Shown in pieces: positions 46,101-55,090 of a stretch of DNA of 64,000 nucleotides. The translations under genes and the position numbers were made by a program. Location of the stretch: the NCBI RefSeq assembly GCF_036373705.1, contig NC_089863.1, positions 800,001 to 864,000 on the forward strand, written 5' to 3'. The notes under the pieces were generated by a model. The model made no database searches. It worked only from the letters and a program-made list of their open reading frames with translations, and was not told where the DNA came from. Source of the DNA: Amia ocellicauda. Its lineage: Eukaryota > Chordata > Actinopteri > Amiiformes > Amiidae. Every line of letters starts with the position of its first letter. Positions within the stretch are counted from its first letter, which is position 1.

Positions 46101-49100
46101 ATGGGATAATTTGCTCTTAATTTGTCTGAACAAACCATTTATATCAGAAGTATTTACAAGTTCCACAGACAGACACAGGACAGTACAGGTGAGAGGCAGC
46201 CATCTTGTTGTGCTCCTAGTTTCAGACCAGTCTTAGCATTGTCTGTAGTTTGCCTCAATTGAAGTCAATTCAGTTCAGCTGCTGAGTTGGTGAAGGTAAA
46301 TAGGTTGAAGAAAAGGTGATTTAGTCAAGGACTAGCAGGATTTCAGTTAAGTGATTTGTGCCAAGTGGAGCCAGTTGGAGCCAGTTAGGTATGAATGTTG
46401 GGCAGGCAGACAAAAGGGAACATAAGTAAGAGGAGGCCATTCGCCCCATTGTGCTCGTTTGGTGTTCATTAATATCTAAGTGATCCAAGGATCCTATCCA
46501 GACTATTTTTAAATCTTCCCAAACTTTCAGCTTCAACCACATCGCTGGGGAGTTTGTTCAGATTGTGACGCCTCTCTGTGTGAAGAAGTGTCTCCTGTTT
46601 TCTGTTTTGAATGCCTTGAAGCCCAATTTCCATTTGTGTCCCCGGGTGCGTGTGTCCCTGCTGATCTGGAAAAGCTCCTTTGGTTTAATGTGGTCGATGC
46701 CTTTCATGATTGTGAAGACTTGGATCAAGTCCCCACGTAGTCTCCTCTGTTCCAGGGTGAAAAGGTTCAGTTCCTCAGTCTCTCAGTAGGACATTCCCTT
46801 TCTAATCTATATTAATGATCTGGACTCTGGGATAGTTAGCAAACTTGTCAAATTTGCAGATGATACTAAAATAGGTGGCTCAGCAGATACAATCTTGGCA
46901 GCACAGGCTAATCAAAGGGACTTAGATAATATTCAGCTGTGGGCGACACCTGGCAGATGAAATTCAATGTGGACAAGTGCAAGGTAATACATGCAGGTAA
47001 CAAAAATGTCCACTATAATTACACTATGGGAGGTACAGATCTAGATGAAGTAACGCATGAGAAAGACCTAGGAGTCTATGTGGACTCCTCACTTTCTCCA
47101 TCCAAACAATGTGGGGAAGCAATAAAAAAGGCAAACACAATGCTAAGGTATATTGTCAAAAGTGTAGAATTGAGAACAAGGGCAGTGATGTTCAGACTGT
47201 ACAATGCACTAGTTAGAGCTCATCTGGATACTGTGGACAGTTCTGGGCTCCACACTTCAAGAAAGATATCGCTGCTCTAGAGGCAGTTCAGAGGAGAGCA
47301 ACCAGACTTATTCCAGGTCTGAAGGGAATGTCCTACTGAGAGACTGAGGACCTGAACCTTTTCACCCTGGAACAGAGGAGACTAAGTGGGGACTTGATCC
47401 AAGTCTTCACAATCATGAAAGGCATCGACCACATCAAACCAGAGGAGCTTTTCCAGATCAGCAGGGACACACGGACCCGGGGACACAAATGGAAATTGGG
47501 CATTCAAGGCATTCAAGACAGAAAACAGGAGACACTTCTTTACACAGAGAGGCGTCACAATCTGGAATAAACTCCCCAACGATGTGGTTGAAGCTGAAAG
47601 TTTGGGAACATTTAAAAATAGTCTGGATAGGATCCTTGGATCACTTAGATATTAATGAACACCAAACGAGCACGATGGGTTGAATGGCCTCCTCTCATTT
47701 CTAAACTTTCTTATGTTCTTAATTAAGCACTTAATTAAGCTCCAATAAATCAGACAGAAACATGGCAGCCCATCCAGAGAAGCATGAAACCCTGTGCTGG
47801 CTGTTCCTGTCCTTGCTGCTGAACACTGCAGATCTTTCAAAAGCCTGCTTATTTGAGGGGGGCTCACTCCTTGTCAGGCTTTCTTGTTCCCTGTGTGAAT
47901 AAACTGTGTTGTTTCTCTCTGACAGGGGAGGGAGGCCAGGCTGCTTCCCATGAGGCACAGCGACTCCCAGAACTGAGGATTGTGCTGCTGGGGTGGAGAT
48001 GGACTGGGAAGAGTTCATCAGGAAATACCATCCTGGGCAGAGAGGCATTTAGCACTTGGGGAAGGGGGGGGACAGTGACTGAGCAGTGTGAGAGGAGACA
48101 GAGTGAAGTGGCCGGGAGGCAGGTCACTGTGGTCGACACACCAGGTTGGATAATGTGGGATTCTCTACAGTACACTACAGAGGAGGATAAAGAGGAGATT
48201 GTGTGCAGTGTGTCTCTGTGCCCCCCGGGACCCCACGCCCTCCTCCTGGCCATTCCTGTGGAGAAGTACTTATTCTGTGAGACAGTCAGGAGATCAGTGC
48301 AGGAACACCTGGAGCTCCTCAGTGAGAGAGTCTGGAGACACACTATAGTGCTGTTCACTGGGGGGGACAGACTGGGAGACACAACCATTGAGCAGCACAT
48401 TGAGAGAGAGCAGGAGGGGCTCCAGTGGCTTGTGGAGAAATGTGGGAACAGGTATCATGTTCTCAACAACAGCAACAGGGGCGACGGCACTCAGGTCACA
48501 GAGCTGCTGGACAAGATAGAGGAGATGGTGGCACAGAACAGGGGGGGGCACTATGATATTAAAAAGGTTTTATGGGAGGTGGAGGAGGAGAGGAGAGCTC
48601 TGGAGGAGATCAGGACACAGATGCTGATGGAGCTGCAGAAACAGAGAGAGACACCCAGAGAGCTGCCCACAGGTGAATCACTCACATCTGCACTGGCAGT
48701 CAAACCCCATTCAGCACCAGTAACTCATCTGAATAATAGTACACACATGCCCAATAGAGTCCTGAGACCCAGATACAATATGAGTCTATTTATTATGTTT
48801 AAATATGTGTAGTGTATTATAAATATAGTGCAAATATATATGAGAAATAGAGCATAACTATATTGTAAACATATGTCTTCCATATGTGATGTGAGGACCG
48901 GGGCTGCACAGACACAGAGAGCAGGGGGGGGGGGGGCACTGCACTGGGGGTCTAACCCATGAGCTGAACAGCACACCCCCATATCACACTACCAGCTCTG
49001 CTGGGGCTCCTTACCAAGGGCAGCTCCTCTCAGGGGAGAGTCTGAGTCTGAGTCTGAGAGGAGGAATGAGCTGTGTTGTTTCTCTCTGACAGGGGAGGGA

Positions 49101-49868
49101 GGCCAGACTGCTTCCCCTGAGACACAGCGTCTCTCAGAGCTGAGGATTGTGCTGCTGGGGAGGAGAGAGGCTGGGAAGAGTTCATCAGGAAACACCATCC
49201 TGGGCAGAGAGGCGTTTCAGACTGGAGATCTGACTGAGACAGTGACTGAGCAGAGTGAGAAGAGCCAGGGTGAAGTGGCCGGGAGGCAGGTCACTGTGGT
49301 TGACACACCAGGCTGGGAAATATGGTATTCTCCAGAGTGTGTTAAACAGGAGATTGTGCGCAGTGTGTCTCTGTGCCCCCCGGGACCCCACGCTCTCCTC
49401 CTGCTCATTCCTGTGTGGAGGAGTTCATTAACAGAGAGAGAGAGGAGATCAGTGCAGGAACACCTGGAGCTCCTCAGTGAGAGAGTCTGGAGACACACTA
49501 TAGTGCTGTTCACCTGGGGGGATGGACTGAGAGACACAACCAATGAGCAGCTCATTGAGAGACGAGGGGAGGAGCTCCAGCGGCTGGTGGAGAAATGTGG
49601 GAACAGGTATCATGTTCTCAACAACAGCAAAAGGGGCGACGGCACTCAGGTCACAGAGCTGCTAGACAAGATAGAGCAGATGGTGGCACAGAACAGAGGA
49701 GATGTGTTTGTCAGTGAGAAGAGTCTGCAGAAGGTGAAGAGAAGAGAGAGACGACTGAAAGAGCTGAAACAGAGGATGGAGGAGGAGGGGAGCAGGAGAG
49801 ATGAGAAGCTGGAGGAGAAGATGAGAAAAACCCTGAAGGAAGAGGAGCTGGAGAAAGAGACAGAGTAA
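36893..49868 (+). CDS. GIMAP-family gene with two AIG1 GTPase domains, 3 coding exons
   Basis: Exons: 36893-36923 ([11 protein letters not shown], donor gtgagt), 47926-48672 and 49093-49868 (TAA). All junctions are phase 1 and the total is 1554 nt, 517 aa. Domain 1: P-loop G33-S40 (GWRWTGKS), DTPGW at 81-85, LFTGGD box. Domain 2: P-loop G282-S289 (GRREAGKS), DTPGW, LFTWGD. The C terminus is a charged coiled coil ([14 protein letters not shown] and on). GIMAPs are immune-cell GTPases, often membrane-associated, that regulate lymphocyte survival. The link of exon 1 to the far exons is inferred from phase, the MAxxSSAPQPG-like start and the absence of a nearer start. Skipping of either GTPase exon would keep frame. 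Multi-domain GIMAPs (GIMAP8-like) are known. The 11 kb first intron is full of transposons. Confidence 0.72.
38353..39830. mobile_element. Nested hAT-type element with perfect 8-bp target duplication
   Basis: GCCTAGGC flanks both ends (38345-38352 and 39831-39838). The ends are CAGGGGTTCCCAGCC and, inverted, CAGTGATTCCTAACC, with the GGCCCAC motif just inside each. The interior lacks a transposase but is homologous, in inverted orientation, to parts of 27860-28400 and 33440-34070. Confidence 0.9.
39540..39642. mobile_element. Palindromic MITE-like hairpin
   Basis: Perfect 33-bp inverted arms starting GGCTGTATTTGAAACCGC and separated by 37 bp. It sits inside the hAT at 38353-39830, so it is a third nesting level. 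Confidence 0.85.
40371..41590 (-). mobile_element. Nearly intact Tc1-like transposon in GIMAP intron 1
   Basis: Ends CACTCACCTAAAGGATTATT and its inverse, with TA at 40369-40370 and 41591-41592; length 1220 bp. It carries one transposase gene on the minus strand with a single one-base deletion. The inverted repeats are short (about 30 bp). Confidence 0.95.
40403..41442 (-). pseudogene. Tc1 transposase with one frameshift
   Basis: Starts [23 protein letters not shown] repeats about residues 1-110, first catalytic Asp in [18 protein letters not shown], second Asp in [11 protein letters not shown]. After WPPQSP a missing C near 40610 shifts the frame, and the remaining NPIEHLWD Glu motif to KGGQTQY and TAG (40403-40405) reads in the next frame. 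With that base restored the length would be the usual 340 or so residues. Of the transposases here it is closest to intact. Confidence 0.92.
41593..46420. other. AT-rich GIMAP intron DNA with small repeats
   Basis: No coding sequence recognised. It has ATTTAACATTTATA low-complexity sequence (41590-41720), four copies of a 17-bp unit CGTGTGCTCCTGGTTC (42480-42546), two related blocks with ATGTACACTTT and GTTGATTTTAACACC (42760-42850 and 42960-43050), a TATC microsatellite (43151-43190) and a hAT-like end near 44515-44600 (AGGGCTGACCCCTGAAAGTC). Confidence 0.55.
43151..43190. repeat. TATC tetranucleotide microsatellite
   Basis: About ten CTAT units followed by a short TA run. Confidence 0.9.
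46425..47722. mobile_element. CR1-like LINE fragment with inverted 3' ends
   Basis: 46800-47722 (plus) reads a CR1/L2-type [17 protein letters not shown] with the catalytic FADD box, [49 protein letters not shown]. It then has a 3' tail ending CGAGCACGATGGG. 46425-46802 is the reverse complement of the tail (about 47323-47722). Stops and frame breaks occur (for example after GLKGMSY), so it is a dead copy. It lies in GIMAP intron 1, about 200 bp before exon 2. Confidence 0.85.
47926..48672 (+). CDS. GIMAP exon, first AIG1 GTPase domain
   Basis: Acceptor ttctctctgacag|GGGAGG and donor CCCACAG|gtgaat, both phase 1. It encodes about 249 residues: [11 protein letters not shown]-loop, [48 protein letters not shown], and [21 protein letters not shown] near the end, then an acidic helix. 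The P-loop has bulky residues (GWRWTGKS) compared with its neighbour. Confidence 0.93.
49093..49868 (+). CDS. GIMAP exon, second AIG1 GTPase domain and coiled-coil tail
   Basis: Acceptor ctctctgacag|GGGAGG in phase 1. It encodes about 258 residues to TAA at 49866. The motifs parallel those of the first domain ([44 protein letters not shown]), and the tail after NRGDVFV is a Glu/Lys/Arg-rich coiled coil. The two exons share near-identical flanks and sequence, pointing to tandem exon duplication. Confidence 0.93.
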
Positions 49869-50033
49869 TCCTCCATTCAGTGAGTATTACAGCTGTGTTT
49901 CTTAGTCTCTCCTCTCACTGGCTCTCCTGTCTCTCCACTCACAGCAGTGCAGAGCTGAGCCCCTCGCTGTGCTGTGCTGTCCAGTGTCAGTGGTGTCCAG
50001 ACAGTGTCTCAGTGCTGTTGTGTTGTGTTGCAG

Positions 50034-50137
50034 TGAGTGGAGGAGCAGCTGCAGAGGGAAGCCCAGAGACCAGACTCCTCTGACTCCAGCAGCTCGGAGG
50101 AGAGAGATGTGTGGAGTTCTGGAGAGAGTTCTTGAGT
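50034..50137 (+). other. Possible 3' exon of the GIMAP gene
   Basis: A pyrimidine/GT-rich tract and ttgcag acceptor precede TGAGTGGAGG. One frame reads EEQLQREAQRPDSSDSSSSE and ends SSGESS then TGA, which looks like a coding tail. I could not join that frame cleanly to the preceding exon, whose own TAA comes first, so it may be 3'UTR, an alternative tail or a relic. Confidence 0.35.
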
Positions 50138-50388
50138 GAGTTCTGGAATCTTGTAATTTTCATTTTGATACAATACATCTAAAGGTCTATTCACACCGGA
50201 CGCGACACGATTTGTCGTGTGGCAAAGTGATTTTGTTGCCGTGACATAGCCTTTCACACTGGTAGCGACAAATGCACACCAAGTCTTCTGAGGAACATGA
50301 AGTAATGTTAATGTTGACTATATGTTTAAGGTAAATTCATGTTATTCAGAATATCATATAGGCAACATATTTATAAGCTATATTTGCA

Positions 50389-51173
50389 CAGGGCCGGCGC
50401 CACAGGGGGGCACCGGTGGGCAATGCTCATCCAAAGTGAAGCAGGTGCCTCCCAGTTTGATTATTCTTTGCTCTAATTATCAATGAATATGCCAAATTAA
50501 TGTATTGAACATTTAGGGTCAAGTGCACTGAGATGAAAGCAGCGCACTAACTGGGGTTGTCCTGTGGTTCCGTACTAACTCTGGAAGCTTGTTGCAATTG
50601 ACCCTTGATGACTATATGATATAGATGTTCATGATACACAGACTCCTGTTTGACCAATTTAGCCAATTGTTTTCTGAGAATCTTCTGAATCTGCAGATTC
50701 TGGCCAGAATTGTGAAAGTCTGCAACTTGTGAATGCACCCATAGAAAACAGTACGAATTATTGCCTGTGACCACGACCACGTCTTCGCCTTGCCCTTGAT
50801 TGCCCTGTCCTGCCGGTATCTGACCCACGCCTGTCTGACCACCTCTACCCCGCACCGCAACTGGGTCCCCTGTTCCCATCCCATACGTTACAGCTGTCAC
50901 GTTTAGTAGAGAAAATAGTTATCAATAATAGCCTGTAATATTTTTCCGTGTAGTATAATTTGCACTAGTAAATAATTGCACCAAAGGAAATCGGTTTATT
51001 TATAAGAGTATGATTCTTATGTTTAGTTTTGAATAGTCAGTTGAATGTAAGCATTATATGTGCATTCCTTACTTTACGGTAACTTTGTGTACATGTGAAC
51101 CTGTGTATTGACTTTGTGGAGTCTGCTCACTGTATAAGTACTTAATTTTGCTCAGATGTTATATTTTCATGCC

Positions 51174-51236
<63 letters not shown>

Positions 51237-51349
51237 TATATATTTATTTTATTTTTTATTTTTTGAAGCGGTAAAAAGCTGTAGTAATGGTGCTGTGGCA
51301 CTCAGTGGACCTTGCCCCAGAGCATTCATGCTGCTGCTGGCCGGCCCTG
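50389..51349. mobile_element. Nested hAT-type element
   Basis: Ends CAGGGCCGGCGCCAC and, inverted, CAGGGCCGGCCAGCA. Flanking 8-mers are TATTTGCA and TATGGGCA (6 of 8 match), fitting a decayed hAT target duplication. The interior has a TAA microsatellite (51177-51234) and part of the GTTGCAATTGACCC-type sequence shared with other hATs here. Confidence 0.75.
51177..51234. repeat. TAA trinucleotide microsatellite
   Basis: About 19 TAA/AAT units inside the hAT at 50389-51349. Confidence 0.9.
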
Positions 51350-52059
51350 TATGGGCATATAAAGTAATATGTAAATGTTTATTGCATATTTTTTTAAGAA
51401 AAACCTTTTAATAAGCATATGAAGGAAATACAGTGTTTTAAAGGGTAAACACTGCATAACAGGACATTCCTCCAGTGTGCATGGTTCCCCTGTCAATACA
51501 TGAATACATGATGGTTACTAAAACTGCTAGAAAATACATCAAATAAATAAATAAAACAAGTAATTGTAGTGCAGCTAAGTAAAATGCTACCGCTGGTTCT
51601 GATCTAGTGCACACAGAGAAGCTACCATATTATTAATGCAAGTTAAAAGTAACGTAACCATGTATTATTATTATTAACTTACCTTTCGGATTTCTGTCAA
51701 CTGGAGACTCCCACACCTCTGTTGATTTTAGCTCCCGGGTTGGCATCTCTACAGTCTGCCACACTGTGGAAGAAACATGTGAAGTGCTGTGGACATGCCA
51801 TGGTTTTCCTTGTATTGCTCAGTGTTCACTAGCTTTTCATTGGTCACTTCCATAAATGTTGCACAACAAAATTGCAGACTTGGAAACAGTTTCTATTTCA
51901 ATGACGTCACTTCAGTGTCGCGTTGTCGCGTTGCCAGCAGTGTGAAAGCTCCCTATCTAAACAGTGAGTTCAATTTTTTTGTCGCAGTGAGGTTTGTCGT
52001 ACTACAAAATCGCCTGTTGCGTCGCGTTCAGTGTGAATAGATCATTACCCAACCCCCTG

Positions 52060-52152
52060 AGCAGTGGTGTACCGGGGGCGGGGAAGTCTTGGGGGAGGCA
52101 CAAATGGCAGCCCTGGCCTCTGGGTGCTGTAGACCCACTGTATACCACTGCT
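52060..52152. mobile_element. Small MITE-like element
   Basis: AGCAGTGGTGTAC at left and GTATACCACTGCT at right form 13-bp imperfect inverted ends around 67 bp of GC-rich sequence. Confidence 0.5.
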
Positions 52153-52606
52153 ACCCAGTCAGTGCTGGGGGAGACCCTGCTGGTGAGCCCCTGAGTTGAG
52201 ACTGCCCAGACTGCTGCAGTCAAACCCAGCTATTAACCCTCTGGCACTTTTAAAGATAGGACTAGCTTTCTTTTCATTTGGTGGGCTGCCACTCCCACTG
52301 TGACTCAGCTGAAAAGCCCATCGAGGGTCCGGTACATTTTGAGAGCTTTCAATCTGATTTGGGTAAGAGTTCTGTCTGTCTAGAACCTCGCATAGTGATG
52401 CATAGTATCCAGCATGGTGCACAGTGTGTGTTGTGGAAGAAACTCAGTCTTCAATCAGGTTGGAGCGTTTGTTGCAATGCCTTTATTACACGCAGCGTGG
52501 AGAGGACAGTGAATCAAGTAGATTCCAAAGTTTCTCTGCCTCCATACAAAAAGTCAGAGCCTTTTATACACACAGAAGTCAAAGATCTGGTGATAATCAG
52601 AGGTCA

Positions 52607-52714
52607 GAGATCTAGTGGAGTCCATGCCTCGACGGGTCAGGTCTGTATTGGTGGCAAAAGGGGGACCTACACAATATTAGGCAGGTGGTCATAATGTTAT
52701 GGCTGATTGGTGTA
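52607..52714 (+). mobile_element. 3' end fragment of the 2941-3840 Tc1 family
   Basis: Matches the last 108 bp of the Tc1 element in kcnab3: GTGGAGTCCATGCCTCGACG, then GGCAGGTGGTCATAATGT and the end GGCTGATTGGTGTA. Confidence 0.85.
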
Positions 52715-54274
52715 TATCATTATAGGTAATAGTTCATAGGTCAATACATGGTTTAGGGAGCAGACACTTAAATCATACTTTTTGACATTGTCTCCAAGAT
52801 GCTCATCGTAAATAACAAACAGAGGTCAAACTATCTTCTGCCCTGACCTCATCTTTCTTAAGTATACATGAACTAAAACATTTGTGAGAAAGGAATTGCT
52901 AGCTCTACTTCCACAGTGCAGAGGCATCTTTTCCCCCCATGGAACTCCATAAGCACACATGATCACAGATCACAGAAATTGGAGGAACCTGGTCAGTCAT
53001 GTTTTGATTTTAACTCTTGAAATGTACATGTAAAAATTTAAAAACATCAGCTAAGACATGTACCCCGTAGTCCTCTATTGCGGAAAGGAAAGCGGACGTC
53101 CGCCTGAAAGAAATGCGTGGTTATGAAAGATAGGGGAATGTGTGTGCCATTTGAACAGAAGTATAGTGTGCTTTTCAGTTACGCGCCATGCTGTAATTAA
53201 ATGTGTGATTATACACTCGCAATGTTACACAAGTTGGTGGTTAAACACCCACTTGTCCCTTTAACTAGAGACAGTAGCCTGGCCAGATAAAAACTTCACT
53301 TCCCACAGTCATCTGATTCTATCTCTTCCCCCATTGGCTCATTCAAATCCTGCATTGTCCAATCACAGCCTAGTCATAGTCATAGCTGTGGTGACTCCAT
53401 TGTTTTGCATTCTTTTCTCAATCCTTCCTATTCTATTGTTTCCTTTGATAATTCCTACTAGCAAGTGTGTTCAGATAGCTATATACTTATTTGTTTTATG
53501 TGTTTCTATTAGCACTGTTGTTTATGTAGGTGTTTATTGTTCTGTCTAATGTGGGATCCTGTTGAGTGTTGACTTTCCTCACAACTTCTGCATTCATCTC
53601 CACTCCTCATTCCTGGATTATTCACCAAGACTATTGCAACACCACATTCATTGTTGTTTTCACTGGACTTCTGCTGGCTGAGCTCACTCCATTCTGTTGA
53701 ATTATTTTTCATCAAGACTTGGACATTATTAATTTATTTTGTTACTTTGCAGGACAGTTAATTTCACCTTTACTTTGTTACTTTTCTTCAGCCTGTTTCC
53801 AATTGTATTTCCTGGACTGCATACATTTCAATCTCATGTATCCCCATTCCCATGATTCTAATTGTTTTCTACTGGGTGTGTTTGTTGGGTTGTCTGTCTG
53901 TGGAGAGTCTTAATGTTAGTGAGAGTTCGGGCTCCTGCTTCAGCCCAACACTTTCTCCCTTTATATTCCCAGTACTCTTCTAACTTTACCAAGTCCACTT
54001 CCATATACCAATTCATATCCCTTCTCTATCCTTATACAGTGTAGTTGTACTCTGCAGTCTTTCTTGTGTCCTATAGTCTATACTTCACTTATTTCATGGT
54101 TTCTTTCCTATCCTATCCTATCCTATTTCCGTTTCTGTCATACTGAATCTCAACAATAAACTGCATTGGTTAATAATTGACACATCTGACGTCCCTGCGT
54201 TTTCTGATTGTCACCCTTGCAAACATAATTTAACTGTTTATAAAGTGGGCCAGTTTGGAGGACAGTGCAGCTGC
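52715..54274. other. No gene recognised
   Basis: Moderately AT-rich DNA without splice-bounded frames I could support; a TCCTA repeat lies at 54108-54126. Confidence 0.5.
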
Positions 54275-55090
54275 TTAACAGTCGTGCAGGGTGGTCATTA
54301 CAATAGGACCAAAGTGCCACCTGCACAATGTAATGGCTATGGCAGAGGGCACCAGATCTTGAAGCCTATATGGAGATCTCTCCTGTATTGAATGCCATGA
54401 GACTGACACTTTAGGATCCAACCACATTGCTACTGGGTGAAGAATGTAAGCCCAAAAGTAATATTTAAAGTTGGGTAAAGACAAAAAAAACCTGCAGACT
54501 CTTCCTGCTGGAGCGTGGTAACCTTCAGACATGGGCACTTTCCCCTACAAACTAATTGAGTGATAATTGATTGTAATTTATTCCAATATATAGATGGGAG
54601 AGAGAGGGCATCATACAGCTAAAACAATTTATACGTGGCAGTATATTCATTTGAACTGTTGAAACATGGGCTTGCAGTGAGTTTGGTAGAGAAGACCATC
54701 TATGAACATCAGCTTCTGCCTGTCTAAGAATATTATTAAAGTTATTGACTGAGATGACATGAAGGGATGGATACATTTCTATTCCTACATTCTTACAACA
54801 AAGACAGTAGGAGATATAACAGTTCTGTGTTGCCGGATTCAAATGCATGAGTGCAGATTTAGTCCAGTTCATTTTATATCCCGATAATGGAAAATAGATA
54901 ACAAATGAAGAAATGATTGGGGTCCATAAAAAGCAATATATCATCAGTGTAGAGTGATATGTGATGTGAGAAACACTAATCAGGGTATAAAATGAGGACT
55001 GCAGTAATGCCTCAAGTCGACCGACTCAAGTGACAAATAAACGTGGAGAGAGGGGGCAACCCCGATGATAGGAAATTGTGTAGAGCATTG
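54275..55090 (-). mobile_element. L1-like LINE RT relic
   Basis: On the minus strand, in shifted frames: GCPLSPRLF, then YTDDILLFM (the RT YxDD box, about 54905-54950), LSGYKMNWTKSALMHLN, NNFNNILRQAEADVHRWSSLP, NILPRINCF and PNFKYYFWAYILHP. These follow the order of a fish L1-like ORF2. Frame breaks near 54920 and 54545 kill it and both ends are missing. Confidence 0.85.

Larger units (their letters stand above)
50184..52043. mobile_element. Harbinger-like non-autonomous element
   Basis: Inverted ends GGTCTATTCACACCGGACGC and, inverted, GATCTATTCACACTGAACGC, continuing in GCGACAC-rich sub-terminal sequence. No transposase frame. Class assignment is by end appearance only, and no convincing target duplication was found. 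A hAT-type element (50389-51349) sits inside. Confidence 0.65.

Noticed and set aside
46939-47280. 113-codon ORF as a host gene
   Set aside because: It is the RT segment of a CR1-like LINE (FADD box just upstream).
54275-54944. A host gene on the minus strand
   Set aside because: The residues follow an L1-like RT with a YTDD box and frame breaks, so it is a retrotransposon relic.
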